Of a stretch of DNA of 64,000 nt, positions 21,653 to 31,583 are shown piece after piece (the stretch's first letter is position 1; the number at the start of each line of letters is the position of its first letter). Position numbers and translations under genes: made by a program. A model generated the notes under the pieces. The model did not search any database, was not told where the DNA came from, and worked only from the letters and a program-made list of their open reading frames with translations. This DNA is from a virus, in the IMG/VR virus record IMGVR_UViG_3300021963_000080, positions 22,562-86,561 of that record. One strand, 5' to 3'.

Positions 21653-22963
21653 ATGGCAAACAAATACGTTCAATATGGAGCAGTCGTTGCAACCGGTGTC
21701 GGTGTAGCTGCTGTGACAAAAGGCATTTCTACGGCTCTCTCAACGGGAGGAACGGTAGCTGGCGGTATTGATGCAGCTACATCTACAGCAACCGGAGCTG
21801 TCTCCAATCCAGCTTTCTTAACCGGAGTTGGCTTGGGATTGGCTGCTGTGGCATTAGGTTCTGGATCCAAGCGACCATCGCTAAGTTTTCCTAACTTAGC
21901 AGCAACAGCGGCCGTAGCGTTAAATGTTTCCAATCTTATCCAACAAGGTAAGGCTGCTGCTGCATCTCTTGCGCAAGGTAAGGCAGGTCAAGATATATCA
22001 AGTAAAATTGGACCTCCTGTAGCACTACGTTCTCCGTATGTTGAAGATCCTAGTGTTATGACGTCTACTAAACGACAAGCAAGGCAAACGCATAGGCTTG
22101 TATATCCAGACGACCTTACTACAAATTATTATATTAGGTTTGGTCTCTATCGCTACGAGCGTCTGGATAAAGCTAACAAAACTCTTAGCCAATCATCTCC
22201 TCATACAACGATTCGGCTACCGCTCCCTGCAAATTTAATTGATGCTATTAGTCTAGCATATCAAGATGTTGGGTTAGGCATGTTCGGGGGAGCAGCGTTT
22301 GAAAATTTGATGACTAGAATGGGTCCAGGGGGACAGCAAGCTTCTGGAAATGGCCAAGGAGAGATTATGAGACACGCAACTGCTGCGGTCGGAAGTCTCA
22401 TTGACTTGACAAACGATCCTAATTTTATGACTGCTGTAGCAAGGCGTCTTGCAGCAAACGTAGATCCGGGTTTGGGAGCTGCTTTTGATTTAGCGACTGG
22501 TACTGCTCCTAATCCTCATATGACGGTATCTTTCCAAGGTGTGGCGTTGAAAAAATACCAATTCAATTGGAGACTATCGCCAAACAACGAAAAAGAAAGT
22601 AAAATCCTTGAACAAGTTGTCCGTAATTTACAAGCAAGCGCTTTACCAGAAAAAAATGGTAAGTTTTTGCTAACGTTCCCTGATGTTGTAAAAATTGAAA
22701 TGATGCCTAGCAACTTGTTTATATTTAAACCAATGATGATAGATAACGTATCTGTTAATTATGCTCCGTCCGGTTCTCCTTCTTTCTTTAGAGGAGGAGA
22801 TGATTCATTTGATAGGTATCCAACTGAAATTGAGTTGAGCATATCATTACGAGAAATTGATATCCACACAGCATCAGATTCTGACTATCAGACTATTCGT
22901 AATCTTCAAAACTTTTCTGATCCTGCTAATCTACCTTCAACTCAAGGCACAACAAACCGCTAA
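21653..22963 (+). CDS. 48: gp48-like baseplate tail-tube cap protein
   Basis: 436 residues (T4 gp48 has 364). The first 130 residues are Ala/Gly-rich with low complexity. The C-terminal half contains HMTVSFQGVALKKYQFNWRL, SPNNEKES and a late TEIELSISLREIDIHT strand, matching the tail-tube cap gp48. gp48 caps the hub and, with gp54, nucleates the tube. First gene of the plus-strand baseplate operon, divergent from gp4. Confidence 0.8.
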   Translation: MANKYVQYGAVVATGVGVAAVTKGISTALSTGGTVAGGIDAATSTATGAVSNPAFLTGVGLGLAAVALGSGSKRPSLSFPNLAATAAVALNVSNLIQQGKAAAASLAQGKAGQDISSKIGPPVALRSPYVEDPSVMTSTKRQARQTHRLVYPDDLTTNYYIRFGLYRYERLDKANKTLSQSSPHTTIRLPLPANLIDAISLAYQDVGLGMFGGAAFENLMTRMGPGGQQASGNGQGEIMRHATAAVGSLIDLTNDPNFMTAVARRLAANVDPGLGAAFDLATGTAPNPHMTVSFQGVALKKYQFNWRLSPNNEKESKILEQVVRNLQASALPEKNGKFLLTFPDVVKIEMMPSNLFIFKPMMIDNVSVNYAPSGSPSFFRGGDDSFDRYPTEIELSISLREIDIHTASDSDYQTIRNLQNFSDPANLPSTQGTTNR

Positions 22964-22966
22964 TAT

Positions 22967-23842
22967 ATGGCAAACTATTTTGAAACCTTTGCTCTTCAAC
23001 AATATGGAGAGAATAAAGAAGTCAGTCGTACGTTGACTACTCGCGCAAATATTGCGCAAAGTGTTTTAAAGCAATCAACTGCTTTCTATCCCTACACTCT
23101 GAAAGAAGGGGAAAGACCTGATACGCTATCGTTCTTGTATTATTCGAAGCCGGAATTGGAGTGGCTTGTATTTTTTGCTAACGATATTATTGATCCTTAT
23201 TATGATTGGTATCTGAGTAGCGAACAATTTAATAACTACATTACCAGCAAGTATGGTTCAATTGCTATAGCTCAAACTCGCACTCACCATTACGAAACCC
23301 TTTGGCTTGGAGACGATACACGAATCAGTCCTGATACGTATAGTTTACTAACTGCTAATACTACTGTGAATTTAAAGAAGTATTGGGAGCCAATTGTTGA
23401 TGAGTATGATAGAGCTATTTCGTATGGTCGTAAAAATTTATCCTTAACCACAACAACAAACCAAGTAATTAGTTTAAAGATAAACAATACTAATGGTACG
23501 TTTACTGAAGGAGAAGACATATATCAACAAGACAATGGTATTATAACATCTTCTGCTTCTTTGATAACGGCTAACTCTACTTACATGACGGCACAGCACG
23601 TTAGTGGCTCGTTTGTTACTACACGAAGCATTCTAGGCGCTGATTCAATTGCTAATACAACTCTTACTGATACCCCAATTGTATTAAAACAGAACATTCC
23701 AACAGAAGAGTTAATATACTGGCAGGCTGTGTCTTATTATGATTATGAAAATCAAATAAACGAGAGCAAGAAACACGTTAAGTTGGTTGGGGCTGAGTAT
23801 GCGCCGCTAGCAGAAAATAACCTAGCTGAGTTAATGGGATAA
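22967..23842 (+). CDS. 53: gp53-like baseplate wedge protein
   Basis: 291 residues; T4 gp53 has 196, so this has an extra about 90-residue C-terminal part. The N-terminal half keeps the family core: YPYTLKEGERPDTLSFLYY, ELEWLVFFANDIIDPYYDWY, LSSEQFNNYITSKYGS. This is the T4 gp53 LysM-like fold, which fastens neighbouring wedges to each other around the hub. The C-terminal extension (FTEGEDIYQQDN) resembles the GxF-x2-GE repeats of the gp7 and gp8 genes downstream. Confidence 0.88.
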   Translation: MANYFETFALQQYGENKEVSRTLTTRANIAQSVLKQSTAFYPYTLKEGERPDTLSFLYYSKPELEWLVFFANDIIDPYYDWYLSSEQFNNYITSKYGSIAIAQTRTHHYETLWLGDDTRISPDTYSLLTANTTVNLKKYWEPIVDEYDRAISYGRKNLSLTTTTNQVISLKINNTNGTFTEGEDIYQQDNGIITSSASLITANSTYMTAQHVSGSFVTTRSILGADSIANTTLTDTPIVLKQNIPTEELIYWQAVSYYDYENQINESKKHVKLVGAEYAPLAENNLAELMG

Positions 23843-23843
23843 T

Positions 23844-25145
23844 ATGGCGCTTAATGATTTTCCAGGCAAGGTTGTAATACAGCGCGCTGAAGTATACAAC
23901 AGTCTTGGTACGAATTCAATTGTTAACAATCTATTATCAATTGATATATTTGAAGACATATACACACCTTATGTGTACTGTGAGTTGTTAATTATCGATT
24001 ACAATAAACTGGCCTCTTCTTTGCCACTTGTAGGAGAAGAGTTTTTGTTAATAGATTTTAAAACTGAAGACGGTCAGATTATTAGTTATCAGTTTTATTT
24101 GTACCAGCAAGATAATGGCGCAATTATAACTAATAATAAGTCGCAAGGATACTCGTTGCACGGAGTAACGCTCGAGCGAGCTTTTGATACAGCTAAAACT
24201 GTTTCGAGGTCCTACAAAGGAACATATGCTAGCATTGCTGGCCAAATTTACGACGACTTTATTAAAAAAGATACAGGAAAAGAATTCAACTACGAAGGGT
24301 CAAAGAGTGTAGCTCGATATATTGTACCTCAGATATCTCCTTTAAAAGCTATAGAGTATTGCAAGAAAAGAGCTGTGCCAGCCGGTAACGTTTTTAGCCC
24401 GTATACGTTCTTTAGAAATTCTCGTGGATATAATTTTATATCATTTAACAGTTTATTTCAGCTAGCAGGCAACTCAAGCGAAAATGTTATCCACACGTTT
24501 GGTTCTCCTTCACCCAATCCCACTGCTGATGATAATGATACTGTTGGGGGTAGAAATATTCGCAATGATATAATATCATTCGAGCCTCAAAATAAGTACA
24601 ACTCTGTTAATAAAATTGATAGAGGAACGTACAGCACAACGAGTTATAGTTTTGATTTGACTACAAAACAATTCACATTAAGAAAACAATTCAACCTGAG
24701 TGAAAATAAATCAAAATTTCAATTAGGAAGTGTTGGGGAGTTTAACACAGATGGGTTTTTGCAAGACTTCAATAATAGTCGTTGTTATGTAGAATACAGG
24801 CCAACTGATTTCAGTGTAGAATTAGAAGGTACTCAAACAGATTTCTTACCGGATGCTGTTGGAGAGATGAATGCTTACTTGGGATTATTTGGACAACAAG
24901 AAGTGCGGATGTTGTTGTATGGGGATTCTAATTTAACGTCCGGTCAAACATTAACCGTGACAATATATAAGCCTACGGATGAGATGAAGATACCTGAGGT
25001 AGACAATACACTTTCAGGAACATATTTAATATCGCGTATAAGACATAATATTATATTCGGAACGCAGAATACGTACCAATGCCATATTACAGGCATTAAA
25101 GGTGCTATGAATGATACATTGAGAGGGTTGCAAAAAAATGGCTGA
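23844..25145 (+). CDS. 27: gp27-like baseplate hub protein
   Basis: 433 residues (T4 gp27 has 391). The N-terminal IDIFEDIYTPYVYCELLIID and the block KSQGYSLHGVTLERAF fit the hub family (gp27/VgrG-like ring domains), and KAIEYCKKRAV is a further conserved helix. A trimer of this protein is the central ring from which the spike projects. It overlaps the gp5-like gene by 8 bp, as expected for partners produced together. Confidence 0.8.
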   Translation: MALNDFPGKVVIQRAEVYNSLGTNSIVNNLLSIDIFEDIYTPYVYCELLIIDYNKLASSLPLVGEEFLLIDFKTEDGQIISYQFYLYQQDNGAIITNNKSQGYSLHGVTLERAFDTAKTVSRSYKGTYASIAGQIYDDFIKKDTGKEFNYEGSKSVARYIVPQISPLKAIEYCKKRAVPAGNVFSPYTFFRNSRGYNFISFNSLFQLAGNSSENVIHTFGSPSPNPTADDNDTVGGRNIRNDIISFEPQNKYNSVNKIDRGTYSTTSYSFDLTTKQFTLRKQFNLSENKSKFQLGSVGEFNTDGFLQDFNNSRCYVEYRPTDFSVELEGTQTDFLPDAVGEMNAYLGLFGQQEVRMLLYGDSNLTSGQTLTVTIYKPTDEMKIPEVDNTLSGTYLISRIRHNIIFGTQNTYQCHITGIKGAMNDTLRGLQKNG

Positions 25146-26049
25146 AATGGGTAAACAAGGTTTTGTTTGGTTTTTTGGTATTGTAGAGGATGTTATGGAC
25201 CCCCTACAAGTAGGACGTGTCCGAGTTAGATGTCATAACTTTCACAATATAAGCGATACGGTTTTGCCTACAAATGAACTGCCGTGGGCCCATGTTGTTC
25301 TTCCTACAACATCTGCTAGTTATCAGGGAAAAGGAATATCTCCTACATTCATGCGAGAAGGAACGACTGTTGTGGGTTTCTTTGCTGATGGGGAAAGTGC
25401 TCAAATGCCAGTTGTGTTTGGTACGCTGCCAGGAATTCCACAACCTAGTCCTGATTTTGTGGATTCGGAAAATATATCTCTTGAAAGTCACGATGTTAAT
25501 AAATTGGCTCGAGGAATAAACAAGCTATCCCAAGCTAAATTAGAAGTAGGGATTGACGAGAACGTAGAGGCTCCTCCAGGGGCTTTCTTTGGAGCTCAAT
25601 ATCCATTCAATAAAGTATTTGAGTCGGAGCGCGGCCATGTAATTGAAGTTGATGATACGCCAGGAGCGGAGAGAATACACATTTACCATAATGCTGGTCA
25701 TTATACGGAAATGGTTCCAGGATTAAGAACAGATAAAGTTAATGGAGATCATATTGAGATTTCTATGCAAGCTCGATACATTAAGGTTCGAGGAGATATG
25801 GCAATTATCGTTGACGGCACCACTAGTATTTTATCCGATGGGGCTATTACGATGGAGTCTAAAAAGCAAATAACAATGTCTGCCCCCTTGATAAATATAT
25901 CAGGAACATTGGGAACAACAATAAACGGGGGATTGGTTACTATTTCTGGAACTACTACCACCACAATCTCTGGTTTGTTGGGATTATATCTCAATCCTGG
26001 ATCTTCGAGTAGTTCTGTTGACGTGGCCACAGCTGGTGGTAATCTCTAA
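25138..26049 (+). CDS. 5: gp5-like central spike, without lysozyme domain
   Basis: 303 residues. The N-terminal OB-fold is close to T4 gp5: FGIVEDVMDPLQVGRVRVRC and LPWAHVVLPTTSAS. T4 gp5 then has a lysozyme domain; here it is missing, and the chain goes via a short linker to ERGHVIEVDDTPGAERIHIY, the start of the beta-helix. The helix is much shorter than in T4 (SKKQITMSAPLINISGTLGT). It pierces the outer membrane. The absent lysozyme function may be supplied by the M23 domain at 16365-18743. Confidence 0.88.
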   Translation: MAEMGKQGFVWFFGIVEDVMDPLQVGRVRVRCHNFHNISDTVLPTNELPWAHVVLPTTSASYQGKGISPTFMREGTTVVGFFADGESAQMPVVFGTLPGIPQPSPDFVDSENISLESHDVNKLARGINKLSQAKLEVGIDENVEAPPGAFFGAQYPFNKVFESERGHVIEVDDTPGAERIHIYHNAGHYTEMVPGLRTDKVNGDHIEISMQARYIKVRGDMAIIVDGTTSILSDGAITMESKKQITMSAPLINISGTLGTTINGGLVTISGTTTTTISGLLGLYLNPGSSSSSVDVATAGGNL

Positions 26050-26058
26050 GGACAATAT

Positions 26059-26325
26059 ATGCCAAAAAGTGTAGGCCGTGTAGGATTAGATACAGCAGGG
26101 GGGTTATTGAATACTCCTTTAGTTCCTAATGTATTTGTGAATGGATTACCCATTGCTGTGGTTGGAACAATTGTAGCTTATCATGGCAAAACTCCTCACG
26201 ATGCTGTCAAGATGGCTATAGGTAGTGGTAATGTATTTGCAGGAGGATTGCCTGTATGTGGAGCTGGAGATGCTGCTACGTGCGGCCACCTACTTGTTTC
26301 AACTTCTAACGTATTTGTAAATTAA
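26059..26325 (+). CDS. PAAR-repeat spike tip protein
   Basis: 88 residues. Regularly spaced GxN/VxVNGxP turns (NVFVNGLPIAVVG, NVFAGGLPVCGAG) with histidines and cysteines (HGKTPH, CGAGDAATCGH) fit a PAAR protein, which forms the metal-stabilised conical point at the end of the spike (T4 gp5.4). Placement right after the gp5-like gene supports this. TAAGGACA is its ribosome site. Confidence 0.82.
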   Translation: MPKSVGRVGLDTAGGLLNTPLVPNVFVNGLPIAVVGTIVAYHGKTPHDAVKMAIGSGNVFAGGLPVCGAGDAATCGHLLVSTSNVFVN

Positions 26326-26754
26326 ATGACCACAATAACCACAGCTGAAAAATACACTACTACCTCTTTAAAAGCAGAGCTGTATAGTGACTTTTTTGTT
26401 GGATTGGATATCCATCCTGGTAAGAAAGATTTGGCGCGGGCCACAAACGAAGTTGCTATTAAAAGAGCTATAACTAACTTACTTCTCACTGATTTTGACG
26501 AGCGCTTATATCAACCAAACTTAGGGGCTAATTTAAAATACTTGCTGTTTGAACCAGCTGACGGGGAAACGTTGTCTATCATGCGTGAGCATATAGAGAA
26601 TTGTCTTACAAAGTTCGAACCAAGGATCAGAATATTATCTTTGAATATAGGAGCCTCAGCTGATGAGCAGCGTATTAATGTTACGTTGATTTTCTCAACT
26701 GTTAACATACCCAAACCAATAACAATTAACCTAATTCTTAATAGAGTTCGATAA
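26326..26754 (+). CDS. 25: gp25-like baseplate wedge protein
   Basis: 142 residues (T4 gp25 has 132). Typical features of the gp25/W family: early FVGLDIHPGKKDLA, then EVAIKRAITNLLLTDFDERL followed by YQPNLGANLKYLLFEP, the E-P-R/LF-E pattern that contacts gp6. gp25 nucleates sheath assembly at the wedge. It directly follows the PAAR gene and shares its last A with the gp6 start. Confidence 0.92.
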   Translation: MTTITTAEKYTTTSLKAELYSDFFVGLDIHPGKKDLARATNEVAIKRAITNLLLTDFDERLYQPNLGANLKYLLFEPADGETLSIMREHIENCLTKFEPRIRILSLNIGASADEQRINVTLIFSTVNIPKPITINLILNRVR

Positions 26755-28550
26755 TGGCAAACGAATCAATCAACTTAGTAAATTTAGACTTTAATGCATT
26801 AAAGTCATCTCTTAAAACTCATCTCTCAGGCCAAGCTGCTTTTCAAGATTATGATTTTGATGGTTCGAACATGGCCGTGTTGTTGGATCTATTGGCTTAC
26901 AACACATACATCAATTCTTTCTATCTCAATATGGTAGCAAGTGAGATGTTTTTAGATTCAGCTCAGTTAAGAGATAGCGTTATATCCCATGCCAAGACAT
27001 TAAACTATACTCCTCGCTCTTTCAGATCAGCTACAGCTAGAATTAACATTGCGGTCACGCCTTCTGTTTCTTCCAACACAACGACGGTGACAATTCCACG
27101 TGGCACATCGTTCACGTCTAAGGTTGGTTCAAACACATATACATTCACATTACCAGACAACCACGTTATAACTGGATCGAGTAATGGTGTGTTTAGCGTA
27201 TCAAACGTTGAAATAAAAGAAGGCGTATTGATGACTGATACGTTCATATACAACCAAACAAGCAGCGATCAGCGTTTTATTATTTCTAATCCAACTGTTG
27301 ATACAACCACGCTGAGAGTATATGTTACAGAAAATAATGGCTCTAACGTTTTATCTTATACACAAGCCAATTCATATTTAAACATTGATTCAACTTCTCA
27401 AGTATTCTTCTTACAATCAGCAGAGAACGATTTGTATGAAGTTGTTTTTGGTAACGGTACACAAGGACGTCCTCCTTCTCATGGCGCCGCAGTTTCTGTT
27501 GTATATGGAGTAGGTAACGGAGAGCTTCCAAACGGATGTGCTCTGTTTAGTTCCGATGATGCAATTGATGGCCACAATAATGTTGCTATTACAACTGTCT
27601 CCGTGGCTACTGGCGGTCTCGTACATGAAACAACACAATCGATTCGTAAGAACGCGCCTCGCTATTTTCAAACCCAAGAGCGTGCAGTTAATGCAGCTGA
27701 TTACAAAACGTTATTACAATTAGCTTACCCAGAAATTAATGCCATTCACGTTTATGGGGGTGAGGAAGAAGATCCACCTCGCTACGGCAAAGTCGTTGTC
27801 TCTTTAGATATTGTAGACTCAGATGGAGTTTCAGAAAGCAATAAAACTGTATATCAGAAATTTCTAAAAGAGCGTTGCCCGCTTACCATCGATCCGGTAT
27901 TCATCGATCCGGAATACTTAAACTTAGAAGTGTATAGTGTTGTAACTTATAACATTAACACAATAACTGTTTCCGAAAACGATCTATTATCCACGGTTAA
28001 ATCTAAAGTACGTGTTTTCAACGAACAAAATTTAAACGACTTCAATACTACATTCAGATATTCCAAATTAGTGGAAAGCATTGATAGTGTTAGTACTAGT
28101 GTTTTAAGTAATGGCACAGAGGTAGTACCATATAAAGCTCTCAATCCTGTATTGAATAGCCCTTCACCATTTACCGTACGGTTCAATAATAAACTAAAGA
28201 TCTTGAACTCTGCTTACATTCATCCGTACGTGTCTAACCACGCCGTGACCTCTACATACTTTACATATAATGGGGTTTTATGTAGAATGGAAGATGATGG
28301 TAATGGAGTAATGCGTCTTGTTTCATTAGAAACCCAAGACGGTCAGCATGTCACTGTAATTAATATCGGTACTGTAGATTATGATACCGGTACAGTATTC
28401 ATTAACGGTTTAAATATATCTTCCTATGAGGGACCATATATTAAAATGAGAGCCGTAACTGATTTGCATGATATTGATGCTATGTTAAATAACATTATCC
28501 GAATAAAAGATGAGGATATTTTTGTAACGGCTAATGGTATAAGACGATGA
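26754..28550 (+). CDS. 6: gp6-like baseplate wedge protein (J family)
   Basis: 598 residues (T4 gp6 has 660). N-terminal block DYDFDGSNMAVLLDLLAYNT followed by YINSFYLNMVASEMFLDSAQ and LRDSVISHAKTLNYTPRS is the hallmark of gp6. Later blocks are FGNGTQGRPPSHG and TQERAVNAADYKTLLQLAYP. gp6 dimers make the iris ring that drives baseplate opening. Overlaps gp25 and gp7 by 1 and 4 bp. Confidence 0.93.
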   Translation: MANESINLVNLDFNALKSSLKTHLSGQAAFQDYDFDGSNMAVLLDLLAYNTYINSFYLNMVASEMFLDSAQLRDSVISHAKTLNYTPRSFRSATARINIAVTPSVSSNTTTVTIPRGTSFTSKVGSNTYTFTLPDNHVITGSSNGVFSVSNVEIKEGVLMTDTFIYNQTSSDQRFIISNPTVDTTTLRVYVTENNGSNVLSYTQANSYLNIDSTSQVFFLQSAENDLYEVVFGNGTQGRPPSHGAAVSVVYGVGNGELPNGCALFSSDDAIDGHNNVAITTVSVATGGLVHETTQSIRKNAPRYFQTQERAVNAADYKTLLQLAYPEINAIHVYGGEEEDPPRYGKVVVSLDIVDSDGVSESNKTVYQKFLKERCPLTIDPVFIDPEYLNLEVYSVVTYNINTITVSENDLLSTVKSKVRVFNEQNLNDFNTTFRYSKLVESIDSVSTSVLSNGTEVVPYKALNPVLNSPSPFTVRFNNKLKILNSAYIHPYVSNHAVTSTYFTYNGVLCRMEDDGNGVMRLVSLETQDGQHVTVINIGTVDYDTGTVFINGLNISSYEGPYIKMRAVTDLHDIDAMLNNIIRIKDEDIFVTANGIRR

Positions 28551-31500
28551 AGTACACGTATGGAAAAATTTCTCCTTTAGTAGAAACACAGTTTCCTGCT
28601 TTCTATAGAGAAGAAGGTCCTCTATTTGTATCGTTTGTAAAAGCCTACTATGAATGGCTAGAATCAAGCGGGAACCCTCTTTATTACTCAAGAAACCTTT
28701 TATCGTTTAAGGATATAGACACAACCCTTGATCAATTTCTTCCTCATTTCCAAACAATGTATTTGGATGGAGTGTCTCTTACTGGTGTAGAACAAAAACG
28801 CGATGTTATAAAACACGCATTAGATATTCACAGAACAAAAGGAACGATTCAAGCTCTACGTCTTGTATTTCGTTTGCTTTTTGATGAAGCGGTAAACGTT
28901 TATTATCCTGGTAATGATATTCTGAGAACATCAGACGGCAAATGGACTGTACCAATTTATTTGGAATTGTCTATCAGCAGTAAGACAGTTGGGTTTGTAG
29001 GAAAAGATATAACCGGTACTGTATCGGGAGCAAGAGCTTTTGTAGAAAGTGTGGTACGACGCAATCACAACGGTAACGTCATTGATGTTGCATATCTATC
29101 TAATGTTCGCGGTCAATTTATTACCGATGAATTAGTGAGTAGCGATAATGTCGTTGAAGGCAGTCCTAGAATCGTAGGATCATTAACGTCAATAGAAGTA
29201 ACAACAGCTGGTAGCGATTTTGAAATCGGTCAAATATTGAATGTTACGTCAGATCGAACAGGCCGTTTAGGAAAAGTCCGCGTTACAGACGTTGGTGTTA
29301 GAACTGGTGAAGTTAACTACAGACTTCAAGATGGTGGATTTGGATATACTCTGAATGCTAATGTGTTCGGCGACACTCAGAAAGTATATGTGTCAGCAAA
29401 CGTTCTTTCAATAACCTCGTTCACAACCAGTAACACTTCTATAACAAACTACAGTGAATTTAGTACCGTAAGACAGCCCCTCGTAAACGTAGCTTTCTCA
29501 AGTGCTAACGTTACTTTTGCCAATGGTAGTTTAGTGTATGGAGTCAATTCCACAGGGGGCTACGTTGCTGGGGGATTCATTCTTGGGGCAAACCAAGTAA
29601 CGACAACAGGCTGGTTGCTGATATCTCCACATAGTGTTGCTAATGTCGGTTTAGATACAATAACGAGCGCAAACACTTTATCTGGATCATTCGTTGTAGG
29701 CGAGATGGTATATCAAGCAAATGCTTCAGGTAATGCTGCTGTCGGTGTTGTGGTATATGCTAACAGCTCTGCTGCAACACTAGACCAACGCTTTGGTCCT
29801 TTTACTACCAATACTTTGCTAGTTGGCAAAACGTCACATTGTACTGCTAACGTCACTACTGTTAGTACTCTAGCATTTGATAATACAAACTTCAGTAATG
29901 CGTCTATCACAAAAATATATGCAAACGCCACAACAAACGGAGCTGTCAAATCTACAGCTACGGATATAACAGCAGTTGGTACTGTTGTTGGAAGTAATTC
30001 CCAAGCAGTAGGCGTTTACAGCATCACAAATGCGTTTGTTGCTGATGCTTCAAACCGCAATTACATCTACGATACATCGACAGGAGCACAAGCAGTTGTT
30101 ACCATCATAAGTTCTGGTAGCCCTGGCGGATTTAAAATTGGTGGTATTTCAAATACAGAAATTGTTTTCATAGGAGCAGATAGGCTTAACGGAAATAATA
30201 GCGGTAACGTATCTTTTATGTCCATTAATTTGAATGCTAATAATTCTAATGCTGCGTCAAATACTGGCTATGGGTTTGCCCGCCTTCCTGCTGCAAATAG
30301 TTCTTCCGTAATAGGAACAGCTCTTACTAAAATACCATTAACAATCGGTTCTATTATTTCATTGACAGAACGTAATCCTGGTAACGATAATACAGCTCAG
30401 CCTTTTGTTGTGGAAATAGAGAAAGCGATTGCTGCTTATGGCAAGCGAGAAATAATTAATTTAAACATTACCAATCAAACGGCTGGATTTAGAGACGGAG
30501 AACTCGCAACTCAATCAATCATAAGTCCAGGAATTTCTGCAAACGTTGGTAGTGTTTCTGGTACGTTCGATACTGCTGGTAGAGAAGTTGTCACTCAAGT
30601 TCGCTCCGATGGTAATACAGTCTATGGTGAGATTTACTCCGCTGCTGTAATTGGAGCGAATGGATCTTTACGTATCCTCGTATCAAATACAGCAAATACG
30701 TTCGATGTATCCAATACCATTGTGGGAACATATTCGGGAGCAGTTGCTACGCCAAATGCAATTGTGGCAAACAATCTTACTATTAGTGCTAAAGGTATAA
30801 TTGAATCTTCAAACAGCAGTTTAGTTACACTACGAAGAATATCGTTTGTTAATTTCATTACAGGAACAGTTCTTGTTGGAGCGGAATCTGGCTCGACGGC
30901 CAATGTTGTTTATATTACGGAAGATGCGTCAGCAAATGTTCTTGGCAATAATGCTGTCGTAGAAGCCGCGGCCGGTATTACAAACGGAACACTCCGATCT
31001 GTAGAAGTAGTCGATTCGGGATTCTCTTATCAGAGCGGCGAATACATCACACTATATGCCGACAATAATCCAATCGAGGGTGCTGGATTGGTTACTCTTG
31101 GTACGCAAGGTTCAAGCGAAGGGTATTGGAAGGGTCAGGACGGCTTCTTGGACAGCAATAAGTATATCCAGGACAATCATTACTACCAAGAATACTCATA
31201 TGAGATTCAATCTGGTATCGATCAGAATAAATATAATGATTTTGTTAAAAACACTGTGCACGTTGCTGGCACAAGGATGTTTGGATCATTCTATAAAGAT
31301 TTAGTAGGACAAAACGCTCCGGTACGTGTAGAGGCCACATACCCAAAAATCACTACGCTAAGTTTAGGTAGTATTGTGGGAGACTTTACTGCAGGAGAAT
31401 TGGTCAATCAATCCAACGGTACATCAAATACAGCAAACGGTTATGTATTATCGTTTAGTAACACCCTAAATACCTTACAACTTATAAACACTGTAGGGAC

Positions 31501-31582
31501 ATTTGTAACGTCCAACGTTGTTACAGGAGCAAACTCTTCTGCTCAAGGTAACACAACAACCATAGAGATTACTATTTCTTAA
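28547..31582 (+). CDS. 7: gp7-like baseplate wedge protein
   Basis: 1011 residues (T4 gp7 has 1032). The N-terminal part PLVETQFPAFYREEGPLFVS, VKAYYEWLESSGNPLYYSRN, and RTKGTIQALRLVFRLLFDEA is typical of the gp7 family in T4-like phages. The large centre is rich in Asn/Thr/Ser and built from beta repeats of the form GxF-x2-GExVxQ. The C-terminal domain (GYWKGQDGFLDSNKYIQDNH) is aromatic and conserved-looking. gp7 spans the wedge from hub to periphery and binds gp10-type proteins. Confidence 0.82.
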   Translation: MKYTYGKISPLVETQFPAFYREEGPLFVSFVKAYYEWLESSGNPLYYSRNLLSFKDIDTTLDQFLPHFQTMYLDGVSLTGVEQKRDVIKHALDIHRTKGTIQALRLVFRLLFDEAVNVYYPGNDILRTSDGKWTVPIYLELSISSKTVGFVGKDITGTVSGARAFVESVVRRNHNGNVIDVAYLSNVRGQFITDELVSSDNVVEGSPRIVGSLTSIEVTTAGSDFEIGQILNVTSDRTGRLGKVRVTDVGVRTGEVNYRLQDGGFGYTLNANVFGDTQKVYVSANVLSITSFTTSNTSITNYSEFSTVRQPLVNVAFSSANVTFANGSLVYGVNSTGGYVAGGFILGANQVTTTGWLLISPHSVANVGLDTITSANTLSGSFVVGEMVYQANASGNAAVGVVVYANSSAATLDQRFGPFTTNTLLVGKTSHCTANVTTVSTLAFDNTNFSNASITKIYANATTNGAVKSTATDITAVGTVVGSNSQAVGVYSITNAFVADASNRNYIYDTSTGAQAVVTIISSGSPGGFKIGGISNTEIVFIGADRLNGNNSGNVSFMSINLNANNSNAASNTGYGFARLPAANSSSVIGTALTKIPLTIGSIISLTERNPGNDNTAQPFVVEIEKAIAAYGKREIINLNITNQTAGFRDGELATQSIISPGISANVGSVSGTFDTAGREVVTQVRSDGNTVYGEIYSAAVIGANGSLRILVSNTANTFDVSNTIVGTYSGAVATPNAIVANNLTISAKGIIESSNSSLVTLRRISFVNFITGTVLVGAESGSTANVVYITEDASANVLGNNAVVEAAAGITNGTLRSVEVVDSGFSYQSGEYITLYADNNPIEGAGLVTLGTQGSSEGYWKGQDGFLDSNKYIQDNHYYQEYSYEIQSGIDQNKYNDFVKNTVHVAGTRMFGSFYKDLVGQNAPVRVEATYPKITTLSLGSIVGDFTAGELVNQSNGTSNTANGYVLSFSNTLNTLQLINTVGTFVTSNVVTGANSSAQGNTTTIEITIS

Positions 31583-31583
31583 T

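Noticed and set aside
21641-21673. TTG at 21673 as start of gp4
   Set aside because: It would overlap the divergent gp48-like gene; ATG 21640 gives the length and N-terminus of T4 gp4.
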